DNA of 36,267 nt from an uncultured Bacteroidales bacterium (GTDB lineage: Bacteria > Bacteroidota > Bacteroidia > Bacteroidales > FEN-979), in contig CAIYES010000031.1 of assembly GCA_903925275.1 (NCBI GenBank), positions 1 to 36,267 of the forward strand, in the 5' to 3' direction. Positions 1 to 10,400 of this stretch are shown here, piece by piece (position 1 is the stretch's first letter; every line of letters starts with the position of its first letter). Under the pieces are notes generated by a model. It ran no database searches. It was not told the DNA's origin and saw only the letters and a program-made list of their open reading frames with translations. The position numbers were made by a program, and so were the translations under genes.

Positions 1-476
1 CTAAACTCACCTCAACCCCCTGACCCCTTCTCCTGAAGGAGAAGGGGAAATAGATCCTCCATTTTTGGCGGCAATTATGGTGAAGTCGTTGATTAACAAG
101 TAGAAGTTATAGTAAGTCCCTCCCCTGAAGGGGAGGGATTTAGGGTGAGGTGGTAAATCTAAACTCACCTCAACCCCCTGACCCCTTCTCCTGAAGGAGA
201 AGGGGAGAAAGATCCTCCATTTTTGGCAGCAATTATGGTAAAGTCGTTGATTAACAAGTAGAAGTTATAGTAAGTCCCTCCCCTTGAGGGGAGGGATTTA
301 GGGTGAGGTATAAAATGATAGATTTAGGGTGAGGTATAAAATGATAGATTTAGGGTGAGGTATAAAATGATAGATTTAGGGTGAGGTATAAATTGATAGA
401 TTTAGGGTGAGGCTAGCCTCAGGGTGAGGTAATTTTTTGACCAGAATTATCGTTAATTTTTACAAATGTTTTCTTT
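1..476. repeat. Repeat-rich non-coding block: duplicated 158-bp unit plus 26-bp tandem array
   Basis: No credible gene lies here. A unit starting CTAAACTCACCTCAACCCCC occurs twice (1-158 and from 159 to about 315) with few differences. Each unit contains two hairpin-forming segments: CCCCTTCTCC paired with GGAGAAGGGG, and CCCTCCCC paired with GGGGAGGG. The second copy runs into a tandem array of a 26-bp unit (GATTTAGGGTGAGGTATAAAATGATA) at 295-320, 321-346, 347-372 and 373-398, followed by a partial copy. The array unit is derived from the end of the large unit. The GGGTGAGG/CCTCACCC core resembles the repeat inserted in cysS further along. Confidence 0.85.
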
Positions 477-2837
477 ATGAAAAAGTTAGTCCTGGCCGTT
501 ATCCTATCCATTTCATGCACCATTTTTACGAACATTTCGGGATTCGCTCAGCCCGTCAAAAAGGCAAGTCCTTCTTTGCCGGCCGAATCACTTACACCCT
601 ATGTAAACCCCTTCATAGGCACCCAGGAGATGGGCCACACCTTCCCCGGGGCGTGTGTCCCTTTTGGATTTGTTCAACTGAGCCCGGATACCGATACGAT
701 TCCCTATGAAAAAGACGGGAAATACAATCCGGATGTATACCGTTACTGTGCAGGATACCAGTACCTGGATAAAACGATCGTTGGCTTCAGCCACACACAT
801 TTCAACGGAACGGGTCATTCCGACCTTGGTGATTTTCTCATCATGCCTACTGTCGGAAAGCTTCAATTGAACCCGGGAACGGCAGATCACCCCGAAACCG
901 GATACCGTTCGGGATTCCGCAAAGAAACGGAAAAGGCATCGCCCGGGTATTACCGCGTTCATCTGGACGATCCGGATGTGGAGGCGGAGATGACGGCAAC
1001 TACCCGCTGTGGCTTTCATCAGTATACCTTTCCTCAAAGCGACAGCGCACATATCATCCTGGATTTGCTTCATGGGATATACAATTACGATGGAAAAGTC
1101 TTGTGGGCTTGTGTGCAGGTTCACAACGACACACTCATCACCGGCTACCGGATCACCCGCGGATGGGCCAGGACCCGTTACATCTATTTTGCCCTGAGCT
1201 TTTCAAAACCATTTAAAAGTTACGGGTATCGAAACGACGAACAGCCCGTTTACAAAGGATTCTGGCGAAAATTCAACCAACAGGAAAATTTTCCGGAAAT
1301 GGCCGGGAAGAAAATCAGGGCTCATTTTGATTTTTCTACCGGTGAAGGTGAAAAGATAATGCTCAGGATTGGGCTTTCAGCCGTGAGCATGGATGGCGCC
1401 CTGAAAAATCTTCAGGCGGAGATACCTGATTGGGATTTTGAGAAAACCAGAACCCAGGCCCGCACCAATTGGGAAAATGAATTGAACCGGATCAGGATTG
1501 AAGGAACCGGCGACCGCAAGATCAACTTTTATACAGCCATGTATCATGCATTGCTATCACCGGTAGTATACAATGATGTTGACGGCAGTTATCGCGGGTT
1601 GGATCAGAACATTCACAAAGCGGCAGACTTCACCAATTATACGATCTTTTCCCTCTGGGATACCTACCGGGCAGAGCATCCGCTGCTGACTCTTCTGTAT
1701 CCGGCACGCACCTCCGACATGGTGAACTCCATGCTTGCCCACTTTGATCAGAGCCCTGAGCACATGCTTCCCGTATGGTCGCATCACGGGAATGAAAACT
1801 GGTGCATGATCGGCTACCACAGTGTGGCAGTAATCGCCGATGCATATGTAAAAGGGATCCGGGGATTTGATGCCGGAAAGGCTTTTAAGGCCTGCGTGAC
1901 CACGGCAAACAACAAATTCTACGACGGCATCGGCGATTACATGAAGTACGGATATGTGCCGGATGATAAATTGGGAAATTCGGCATCCATCACCCTGGAG
2001 TATTCCTACGATGACTATACCATTGCACAATTTGCCCGTGCTATCATCAATGCAAAAGAGCCATCCGATCAGGAAAAACAGTTTGCCGAGGATCAGTTAC
2101 AGCACTTCACCGAACGTTCACTTAATTATCGCAACTTGTTTGATCCCTCGACGGGGTTTATCCGGGCAAAAAAATCGGATGGTACATGGAAAACACCTTT
2201 CGATCCTTTGCGAACTACCGGCCAGGGTTTCATCGAAGGAAACTCATGGAATTATTCGCTCTATGTGCCTCATGATGTTTCGAATTACATTGGGATGATT
2301 GGTGGTGAAATACCCTTTATCCGCCGCCTGGATTCGCTGTTTACAATGTTTCTTGATGATAAGTATTTTAAAGAAACCGAAGATGTTACCCGTGCAGGCC
2401 TCATCGGAAACTATGTCCATGGCAATGAACCCAGCCATCATGTGGCCTATCTCTACGATTGGACTTCCAAACCATGGAAAACACAGGAAAAGATTCACTT
2501 GATCGTGAATACCATGTATCGCAACATGCCCGATGGTTTATGCGGAAATGACGATTGCGGGCAGATGAGCGCCTGGTACATCTTCAGTGTGCTTGGATTT
2601 TATCCCGTTTGTCCGGGAACCACCCTGTATGCCATTGGCAGCCCGTGCATTTCATCAGCAATCATTACTTTGCCCGATGGAAAAACCTTTGTCATAAAGG
2701 CCAATGGGTTGAATAAAAAAAACATCTATATAAAGTCAATGACCCTCAACGGGAAACCATTGGACACACCCTTCCTCGACCACGCTGATTTGGTTGCCGG
2801 TGGAACCCTGATCTTCAATATGGGGAGCAAGCCATAG
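477..2837 (+). CDS. GH92 family alpha-mannosidase, exported
   Basis: This is a 786-residue glycoside hydrolase of family 92, exo-acting Ca-dependent alpha-mannosidases that typically trim alpha-1,2-linked mannose from N-glycans or yeast mannan. Residues 1-25 form a signal peptide (MKKLVLAVILS... ending SGFAQ), so the enzyme acts in the periplasm or at the surface. The N-terminal beta-sandwich begins at YVNPFIGTQEMGHTFPGA. The (alpha/alpha)6 domain carries the family blocks WDTYRAEHPLLTL, EGNSWNYSLYVPHD, GNEPSHHVAYLYDW and GLCGNDDCGQMSAWY. Length is normal for the family and no domain is missing. The start is the ATG that begins the signal peptide; the overlapping 90-aa ORF at 437 is a shadow. 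No SusC/SusD pair is adjacent, so this is not an obvious polysaccharide utilisation locus. The exact linkage specificity cannot be read from sequence. Confidence 0.93.
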   Translation: MKKLVLAVILSISCTIFTNISGFAQPVKKASPSLPAESLTPYVNPFIGTQEMGHTFPGACVPFGFVQLSPDTDTIPYEKDGKYNPDVYRYCAGYQYLDKTIVGFSHTHFNGTGHSDLGDFLIMPTVGKLQLNPGTADHPETGYRSGFRKETEKASPGYYRVHLDDPDVEAEMTATTRCGFHQYTFPQSDSAHIILDLLHGIYNYDGKVLWACVQVHNDTLITGYRITRGWARTRYIYFALSFSKPFKSYGYRNDEQPVYKGFWRKFNQQENFPEMAGKKIRAHFDFSTGEGEKIMLRIGLSAVSMDGALKNLQAEIPDWDFEKTRTQARTNWENELNRIRIEGTGDRKINFYTAMYHALLSPVVYNDVDGSYRGLDQNIHKAADFTNYTIFSLWDTYRAEHPLLTLLYPARTSDMVNSMLAHFDQSPEHMLPVWSHHGNENWCMIGYHSVAVIADAYVKGIRGFDAGKAFKACVTTANNKFYDGIGDYMKYGYVPDDKLGNSASITLEYSYDDYTIAQFARAIINAKEPSDQEKQFAEDQLQHFTERSLNYRNLFDPSTGFIRAKKSDGTWKTPFDPLRTTGQGFIEGNSWNYSLYVPHDVSNYIGMIGGEIPFIRRLDSLFTMFLDDKYFKETEDVTRAGLIGNYVHGNEPSHHVAYLYDWTSKPWKTQEKIHLIVNTMYRNMPDGLCGNDDCGQMSAWYIFSVLGFYPVCPGTTLYAIGSPCISSAIITLPDGKTFVIKANGLNKKNIYIKSMTLNGKPLDTPFLDHADLVAGGTLIFNMGSKP

Positions 2838-2927
2838 CCGGAGCGTTTGAGTTTGACGAAAAATCCACAGTATCGCATGGACAGCGCAGGGTGGAGTCGT
2901 AATACTCACCGGATAGTGAAAATCCAT

Positions 2928-2935
2928 TACCTTTG
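2928..2935 (+). promoter_or_regulatory. Bacteroidota -7 box (TACCTTTG) before the S8 protease gene
   Basis: TACCTTTG matches the Bacteroidota sigma-factor -7 consensus TAnnTTTG exactly and ends 25 bp before the ATG at 2961. No TTG/TTTG -33 element is seen at the usual 19-21 bp spacing, so the call rests on the -7 box and its position. Confidence 0.4.
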
Positions 2936-2960
2936 CAAAAATTCACCTCCTTAATTTTCA

Positions 2961-4646
2961 ATGATTATGATACGTATACTCATTATTATATCGGCCTTCA
3001 TCTATTCCCTTGGTCTTGTTGCCCAGGAGCAAAAACACGTTGTTTTTCTGAAAGATAAAGACAACAACCCGTATTCACTTTCCGACCCGAATGCTTTTCT
3101 TACCCAGCGTGCACTCGACCGCCGTACAAAATCGAACATACCGCTCGATATCAAGGATCTTCCCGTAACGCCATCCTATGTCACGCAAATTGCGGCAACC
3201 GGTGCCGTTGTGGTTTATTCACTGAAATGGTTCAACGCCGTGGTTGTTAATACAAATGACCCAACGGTATTGGCTGCCATCGCCCTGCTTCCGTTTGTCG
3301 ATCACATTGACCAGGTGTTGACCAAGCAGCCTCTGGAAACATCCGGTGAGCCGGGTATTAAATCACTGAATGGAATTCCTCCATACACAGTGACCAAACG
3401 GTTGCCCGAAGCCACCACAAAATCTTCGGGTGCATTTAATTATGGCCAGGGATATAACCAGGCACACATGATATCTGTTGACGGTTTACACAACCTTGGA
3501 TATTCGGGACAGGGGATCATGATTGCCATTCTGGATGCCGGATTTTATCATGTCGACCAGATTCATGCCTTCGACAGCCTTTGGTTGAACAACCAGATCC
3601 TCGGGACACGTGATTTTAACATCCCAGGCAATAATGTATTCGGCGATAACATGCATAGCCATGGTATGAGCACCCTGTCAACCATTGGGGCCAATCTCCC
3701 GGGTTTGATGGTTGGAACAGCGCCCCATGCTTCATTCTGGCTGATTAGAACAGAGGTTGCAGATTATGAGGCGCTTATTGAAGAGTATAACTGGGCAGGC
3801 GGAGCTGAATTCGCCGATAGTCTCGGTGCTGATGTGATCAGTTCATCCCTTGGATATACCACCTTCTTTTATGCTCCTTTTAATCATACGTATGCTGATA
3901 TGGATGGCAAAACCACCCCGGTAACCAGGGCGGCCGAACTGGCTGCAAGCCGTGGCATCATCGTGGTTAACAGTGCCGGAAATGAAGGAGGGTCACCATG
4001 GCAATACATTGCCGCCCCAGCCGATGGCGATAGCGTGCTTACTCTTGGCGCCGTGGATGCCCAGGGTATTTATGCCTCATTCAGTTCAACAGGACCAACT
4101 GCCGACGGCCGTATAAAACCCGACGTTGTAGCCGAAGGTTCAGGAACTGCTATTATTGACCAGGGAGGCGGAGTCAGCAGTGGCTATGGCACATCATTCT
4201 CCTGCCCGATCATGGCTGGTGCCATGGCCTGTTTATTGCAATCAGCCCCGTCATTTTCTGCCGAACAACTGCGAAATGCCGTTCGGAATACTGCCTCCCG
4301 TGCGAGCACCCCCGACTCACTGCTGGGATATGGCATCCCGAACATGGTAAATGCACGTTTGATGCTGTCTGGCAGAACCATCATTTCCCCGGAACATGAA
4401 ACATTTTCACTCTCTCCGGTACCTTTTTCATCCGATACCTGGTTAAAGAGTCCACTGAATTCATCGGAAATCATTCATGTTGAAATTCTTTCAATTACCG
4501 GACAGGTGATTCACACCTTAAATCTCAACATGAACGTTACTTCATCCATAAGGCTGGATGTTTTTAACACACTTCCTGCCGGGCTCTATTTCGTGAACAT
4601 TACAACACCATCAGGCAAGCAGGTGCTGCGGGCAGTGAAATTGTAG
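2961..4646 (+). CDS. Subtilisin-like S8 serine protease with T9SS C-terminal sorting domain
   Basis: This is a 561-residue secreted subtilase. A signal peptide (about residues 1-21, ending GLVAQ) is followed by a propeptide-like region of roughly 130 residues that includes FLTQRALDRR, common in Bacteroidota S8 proteases. The catalytic domain then shows Asp192 (IAILDAGF), His234 (HSHGMST) and Ser412 (GTSFSCPIMAGA), so the triad is complete. The last 80 or so residues form a type A T9SS sorting domain (SITGQVIHTLNL, LPAGLYFVNI, ending VLRAVKL). This predicts export by Sec, then passage across the outer membrane by T9SS with removal or anchoring of the tail. Substrate is unknown. An alternative start two codons later (MIRILI) is possible. 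Confidence 0.92.
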   Translation: MIMIRILIIISAFIYSLGLVAQEQKHVVFLKDKDNNPYSLSDPNAFLTQRALDRRTKSNIPLDIKDLPVTPSYVTQIAATGAVVVYSLKWFNAVVVNTNDPTVLAAIALLPFVDHIDQVLTKQPLETSGEPGIKSLNGIPPYTVTKRLPEATTKSSGAFNYGQGYNQAHMISVDGLHNLGYSGQGIMIAILDAGFYHVDQIHAFDSLWLNNQILGTRDFNIPGNNVFGDNMHSHGMSTLSTIGANLPGLMVGTAPHASFWLIRTEVADYEALIEEYNWAGGAEFADSLGADVISSSLGYTTFFYAPFNHTYADMDGKTTPVTRAAELAASRGIIVVNSAGNEGGSPWQYIAAPADGDSVLTLGAVDAQGIYASFSSTGPTADGRIKPDVVAEGSGTAIIDQGGGVSSGYGTSFSCPIMAGAMACLLQSAPSFSAEQLRNAVRNTASRASTPDSLLGYGIPNMVNARLMLSGRTIISPEHETFSLSPVPFSSDTWLKSPLNSSEIIHVEILSITGQVIHTLNLNMNVTSSIRLDVFNTLPAGLYFVNITTPSGKQVLRAVKL

Positions 4647-4754
4647 GATCCCTGAACCGGGGCCAAAACAAACGTTTAATCACAGAAATAATCTTGTTGA
4701 TCAAGAAATTTCATGTACTTGCCGAATATTTTCATCGGCCAGTGCAGGAGGTAT

Positions 4755-4762
4755 TATATTTG
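4755..4762 (+). promoter_or_regulatory. Possible -7 box (TATATTTG) upstream of the S9 peptidase gene
   Basis: TATATTTG fits TAnnTTTG exactly and lies in the 240-bp gap between the S8 and S9 peptidase genes. It would give a leader of about 115 nt. No well-spaced -33 TTG is visible. The rest of this gap shows no gene. Confidence 0.3.
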
Positions 4763-4886
4763 GAACCAGAAAGATATTCCCCGCCACAGGTAGTGTGTAA
4801 TTAACCCAAATGACCGGTCTCAGCCACCCATCCCCCTGAAAGGGCAGGACAGTGAATGAGGTCTGTAAATTTTAAACGTAAGCATT

Positions 4887-6956
4887 ATGAAAAACTGTTT
4901 GATCCTTTTACTTTTTTGGCTGCCGTTTTGCGGTTTTGCCCAGGTAGCATTCAACCCGCCACCTACCGAAAAAAAACCGGTTGTGGATACCCTTCATGGG
5001 GTTCTGTTAACAGATAATTACCGCTGGCTTGAAGACAAAACCGATCCGAAGGTTGTGGAGTGGACAAAGGCCCAGCATGATTACACCGTGCAATTCATGA
5101 ATGCAACCCAGAAGAACCATCCGGGGCTTCGCGAGGAGATTGCGGCTTTTATTGATATGGATTATGAGGGCCCGCTCAGCAAAGAGGGGAAACGCGTATT
5201 CCAGACCATCAAAAAAAAAGGTGATAAACAATCCTCGGTGTATACCATTCTTGAAGGTAAAAAGGTTCAGATATGGGATCCGGTGAAACTCGACACCTCA
5301 GGTAAAACATCGACTACTTCCGTTCAATACACCTATGACGGGGAACGTGCCGCCGTGAGTGTGCAGAAAAGCGGTGCGGAAATATCCACAACCTACATCA
5401 TCGACACCCGAACCGGGAAGATCCTTTATCCGCCGCTCGAAAATATCTTCGGATACCAGTGGACCAAAGACCAGCAACATGCCTATTTCACAATACGGAG
5501 CCAGGCAGATGTCGACAACCAGGTCCCGCTGAAGAGTTACCTGTGGAAAGTAGGCGACCCTGTTGAAAAAGCACAGTTTATAGGAACCACAAAGGATGCG
5601 AAAGATTCCTATTATGTATATGACAACAGGTATAGTGATGTGACCTTTTTCGGGGAGAGCAATTTCAATTCGAATAATTGCACAATGAGGAAGACCGGAA
5701 CAAACGATACCGGGATACCTGTCTACGATAGTAAGGAGTTCCAGGCATATCCCTGGGCTATCGGCGATAAACTTTATATTCTCACCAACGACCATGCACC
5801 CAATTACCGCTTCATGGTTGCCAGCAAGGAAAAGCCTTCCTTTAAGGACTGGCAGGTACTTATTCCCGAAGGCGCTACCGTGATACAAAATGTTGAGGTT
5901 CTGAAAGACGGAAGGTTGATCGTCCAGGATAAAAAAGACATTCAGAGCCGGCTTACGCTCCACGATGCCAAAGGGAAAGTAATCAAGGCCATCGGATTGC
6001 CTGAAATCGGAAATGTGGATTATGTGAGTTTCGACCGAGAAGAGGACTCCGTTTATATCTATATGAGTACCTTTACCTCGCCCGGAAAAATGTATGTTGC
6101 CTCTCCTTCCGATTTCAAATGGCGGTTGTATTATTCCCGGACGCTGCCGATCGATATGAGCAACATCACCGGCGAAATTAAATTTTACTATTCTAAAGAC
6201 AGCACCCGCATTCCATGCATTGTGGTTCACCGGAAAGATCTGAAACTCGACGGCAACAACCCCGTACTTTTAACTGCTTACGGCGGTTTCAGAATCGGCA
6301 TTACGCCCGGTTACTATGGATATTATGCATCGTTTATCAACCGTGGCGGGGTGGTCGTTGAACCGGGCATCCGCGGAGGCGACGAATATGGAGAAAAATG
6401 GCACGACAACGGCATGTTACTTAGGAAACAAAACTGTTTCGACGATTTCAACGCCTGTGCCGAATGGCTTATCAGGGATAAATATACCAATCCCGGCCGA
6501 ATCGTTGCAGAAGGTGGCAGCAACGGAGGATTGCTGATGGGTGCCATTGCCACCCAGCGCCCCGATCTGTATAAAGCGGTACTCTGCGCGGTTCCATTGT
6601 TAGACATGGTTCGATTCCATAAGTTTCTGATCGCCCGTTACTGGATCCCCGAATATGGTTCCTCCGACAATGAAGCCGATTTCAGGAATTTATTGAGTTA
6701 CTCTCCTTACCATCACATCAGGCAAGGGATAAACCTGCCCACCATGCTGATACGGACAGGTGCCAACGACAGCCGTGTTGATCCGCTGCACGCAAAGAAA
6801 TTTACCGCAGCCCTGCAGAATAATCCGGGACAGATTAATCCGGTGCTGCTCTACATTGATTATAATGTAGGTCATGGTTCCGGCCAGGCTACCAAACAAC
6901 GGATTGACAACATAATGGTCGATCTCGAATTCATGATGAACCAGCTTGGAATGTAA
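4887..6956 (+). CDS. Prolyl oligopeptidase (S9A family), exported
   Basis: This 689-residue serine peptidase of the prolyl oligopeptidase family cleaves peptides of up to about 30 residues after proline. A signal peptide of about 19 residues (ending CGFAQ) places it in the periplasm. An N-terminal segment with YRWLEDKTDP is a hallmark of S9A. The beta-propeller domain occupies about residues 90-420, and the alpha/beta hydrolase domain follows. The catalytic triad is visible: Ser545 (GGSNGGLL), Asp628 (GANDSRVDPLH) and His663 (VGHGSG). Length and order are normal. It is one of four consecutive exported proteins on this strand, three of them with peptidase folds, but the gaps are wide enough for separate transcription. 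The gene symbol is left blank because naming differs between lineages. Confidence 0.93.
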   Translation: MKNCLILLLFWLPFCGFAQVAFNPPPTEKKPVVDTLHGVLLTDNYRWLEDKTDPKVVEWTKAQHDYTVQFMNATQKNHPGLREEIAAFIDMDYEGPLSKEGKRVFQTIKKKGDKQSSVYTILEGKKVQIWDPVKLDTSGKTSTTSVQYTYDGERAAVSVQKSGAEISTTYIIDTRTGKILYPPLENIFGYQWTKDQQHAYFTIRSQADVDNQVPLKSYLWKVGDPVEKAQFIGTTKDAKDSYYVYDNRYSDVTFFGESNFNSNNCTMRKTGTNDTGIPVYDSKEFQAYPWAIGDKLYILTNDHAPNYRFMVASKEKPSFKDWQVLIPEGATVIQNVEVLKDGRLIVQDKKDIQSRLTLHDAKGKVIKAIGLPEIGNVDYVSFDREEDSVYIYMSTFTSPGKMYVASPSDFKWRLYYSRTLPIDMSNITGEIKFYYSKDSTRIPCIVVHRKDLKLDGNNPVLLTAYGGFRIGITPGYYGYYASFINRGGVVVEPGIRGGDEYGEKWHDNGMLLRKQNCFDDFNACAEWLIRDKYTNPGRIVAEGGSNGGLLMGAIATQRPDLYKAVLCAVPLLDMVRFHKFLIARYWIPEYGSSDNEADFRNLLSYSPYHHIRQGINLPTMLIRTGANDSRVDPLHAKKFTAALQNNPGQINPVLLYIDYNVGHGSGQATKQRIDNIMVDLEFMMNQLGM

Positions 6957-7413
6957 TGGTGTTGGCCGATTCCCGCTGATTTTAGCAGAGGTTTTCGCGG
7001 ATTCCGCTACGTAATCTGACCGTTTACTATTAAGGGCTGAAAATTTTCAGCCCTTATGGTTACTATTTCGCAGCATTGCCGTTCTAAGATTTACGCCCTG
7101 TTATTACTACTACAAAGATTAGGCAACTACGCTGTCAATTGTGGAGAAAGGGTAAAACCTCCAGATCTTCCTTTTGATTCAGTATTTCCCTGTTGAGAAT
7201 GTTGTTGACCAACCAGGTTGGGAAATGAAGAATATTGATGCAGGTCATTTTTTACGATTCCGGGAATATTTTTAGTGATACGGCAGTCATTGTAATCGTT
7301 TTATTATACTTTTACTATGAAAAAACCTGCAAGATTGTAAAAGGACGAATGGAAATAAATCTCATAAACGGAGTATAATCCAACCCCCTCATAAAACAAC
7401 AAATTTTTACCTT
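6957..7413. other. 457-bp intergenic region with one perfect palindrome and no gene
   Basis: No credible coding frame is seen. The minus-strand 68-aa ORF reaching into this gap mostly overlaps the start of the next gene antisense and is rejected. The only structured element is the palindrome at 7031-7056. The last 100 bp is AT-rich, as expected for a promoter region, but no clean TAnnTTTG box with a -33 partner was found. Confidence 0.6.
7031..7056. terminator. Perfect 26-bp palindrome, probable bidirectional terminator
   Basis: TAAGGGCTGAAAA is followed immediately by its exact reverse complement TTTTCAGCCCTTA, 75 bp after the S9 peptidase stop codon. The RNA would form a GGGCUGAA stem with an A/U centre. 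There is no long downstream T-run, so a mobile or regulatory palindrome is also possible. Confidence 0.45.
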
Positions 7414-10400
7414 ATGAAACAAATTCTCAGGCTGGTTTCCATTCTCATAACAGGTGTCTGGGCATCTGCATCTGTGGAAGCACAAAAGGAAATAAAAATT
7501 CAGCAAGGACATAATGTTCAAATAAATCAGGTTGCATTTTCCAATGATGGAAAGTATGTTTTAACAGCATCCTATGACCAGACCTCAAAGTTGTGGGAAA
7601 TTGCTTCAGGCAAAGAGATAAGATGTTTTGCGGGACATTCAAGTTCTGTGCAATCAGTATGTTTCTCACAAAACGGCAGGTTTGTCTTAACAGGCTCGGC
7701 GGATAATACTGCTAAATTATGGGATATAAAAACCGGAAAAGAAATACACACCTTTACCGGGCATAGCAGAAGCCTTCGTTCAGTTGCCTGTTCGCCTGAC
7801 GGGAAATATGTTTTAACAGGCAGTGATGACCAGCTGATGAAACTCTGGGATATCGCCACTGCAAAGGAAGTACAATCCTTTAAAAATACATTCATCGTTC
7901 ACCAGGTGGGCTTCTCATCCGATGGGAAGTATGCTTTCTCAAATGCAGGTAGTAACTTAAAGGTATATGATGTTGCATCAGGGAAAGAACTGCAATCCCT
8001 TGATACAAAAGCAGGAAGCGGGTTCGGCCGTTTTACTTCCGGCTCATTTGTTCCAAATTCTCATTATCTGCTGACAGTTCGTAATGGAGGGAAAATGAAA
8101 ATATCCGTTTGGGATATTTTGACCGGTAACGAGATCAGTAAAACAGAGTGGTCTTCAAAATCCATCTTTGCGCTATCTCCGGATTGCAGGTCTGTAATGG
8201 TTGCTGGATTGAACAATACGTTTGAACTATGGGATCCATTTACGGGGCAAAAGACAAAAACATTTACAGGATATAATGATACTATATTTTCCGTGGCTGT
8301 TTCAAATAACGGGAAATATTTTTTAGCAGGCTATAAAGATAATACGGCAAGATTATATGATATATCTTCCGGCAACCAAATAAAAATTTTCAAAGGTCAT
8401 CCCAAACATATCGGCCACCCTGCATGGGGTCGCAGTGTGGGTTTTATCCCCGGTGACCGTTATATCTATTCAAATGCGCTAACCCGCATGAAAATTTGGG
8501 AAATTTCGACTGACTGGACAGTTGGTTTGTTTCAGGGTATTACTACTCCGATAAACAGTGCGGCCATCTCCCCCGACGGAAAATATGCTGCATCTGTTTC
8601 GGATAGTAATTCAGTGAGTTTATGGGATCTTACAAGGGGATCTTTAATCAGAAACTACAGCGGACATACGGCAAGGGTTTTCTCTGTTTGCTTTTCTCCT
8701 GACGGAAAATATATTCTTTCAGGATCTGAGGATAAAACATTAAAACTCTGGGATGTATATTCAGGCGAGTTGGTAAAAACCCTTGTAGGACATGATAATG
8801 CAATCATCCAGGTGGCATTTTCACCCAGCGGAAAATATGCTTTTTCGATTGCATGGGATAATAAGTGCATCTTATGGGAAATATCTACAGGAAAGTTGGT
8901 GAGAAATTATGAGTGGTGGGGAGGTTATGGAATATTATCCTTTGTGTTTTCTCCTGATGAAAACAATATTATTACCGTGTCTCCTGATGCCTTAAAGTCA
9001 TGGGATGTGAATTCAGGCAAAGCCATACTGCAGTTCAAAGATCAATTTAAATATGTTATTCAGGAGAATTCTGTTGCTGTTTCACCGGACGGAAAATTGG
9101 TATTATCAAAAGGCCGGGATAGCAGTCAATGCCTGAAACTGTGGAGTGTCCAGACTGGCGATGTGGTCAGAAGCTTTAATTATTCAGATCGAATATATTC
9201 TGTCGCATTTTCGCCCGATGGGAAGCAGGCATTATCAAATGGAAGCGGAGGTTCAATCATTTTCTGGGATATACAGAAAGGAAGCATACTAAGGTCTTTT
9301 TACGGACATACCTCGCTGGTAACGTCGTTATCATTTTCCCCGGATGGGAAATATTTTTTATCGGGTTCAAAGGATGGTACAATCCGTTATTGGAAAATTC
9401 AAACAGGAGAGCTACTTTTTACAGCAACGAGTACCCAAAAAGGCGAATCGCTTTGCTGGACTCCCGAAGGCTATTTCTCAGGTTCTGAAAAGCTGGCGAA
9501 GGAAGCAGTGTATATCGTGGATGGAATGAATGTCATCGGTATTGATCAGTTGTTTGAAACCTATTATCGTCCGGATCTTGTGATGGCCAGGATAAAAGGA
9601 GAGGATATTTCGCGATATTCAAAAGCTACAATCCAACAGGGATTAAAGTTGCCTCCCTTGGTGAAGATCACCTCTCCTGCAAGTGGAGCTGATTTATCGA
9701 AGGGATTAACCAACATTGCGGTTGAAGTTACCGACCAGGGCGGCGGTATCGATGAAATAAGACTTTATCACAATGGAAAACTGATCGATGGCACCCTGCG
9801 TGGATTCAAGCCTGTAACCGGTAATGCCGGCAAACAGATTAAAACTTTCTCACTGACCCTGGTCAATGGCGAGAATCATATCAAAGCCACTGCATTTAAT
9901 ATGCAGCGTACAGAGTCATTGCCCGATGAAATCACTGTTCATTACACTTCTGCTCAACCAGCGAAATCCAACATGTATGTCCTTGCTGTTGGCATTAACC
10001 AGTACCTGAATCCCCGGTATAACCTCAACTATGCGTGCAACGATGCCGAGGCCTTTGTTCAGGCGCTTAAAACGGGCGCCACTCCCATTTTCGGGAAGGT
10101 GGAGGTGACGACGATCTATGACCTTCAGGCTACCCGGGTGGCAATACTGGCAGCCATCGACGCCATCAAAGGGAAAGCAGGTGCTGAGGATGTATTTGTT
10201 TTTTACTATGCCGGCCATGGGGTGATGAGCAGTGTAATTGACAACGATCAATCCATGTACTACCTTGTCCCCCATGATGTAACGAAAATGTACGAAGCCG
10301 ACGAGATGCTTAAAGCCAAAGGAATATCGGCCAAAGAAATAAAGGAATTTTCGAAAAACATCAAAGCACAAAAGCAGCTTTTCGTGCTTGATGCCTGTCA

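Noticed and set aside
588-1124. 178-aa minus-strand ORF
   Set aside because: It is a shadow inside the GH92 gene; no family motif and no promoter.
5298-6230. 310-aa minus-strand ORF
   Set aside because: It lies wholly antisense inside the S9A peptidase gene, whose frame shows a complete catalytic triad; the minus-strand product has no recognisable domain.
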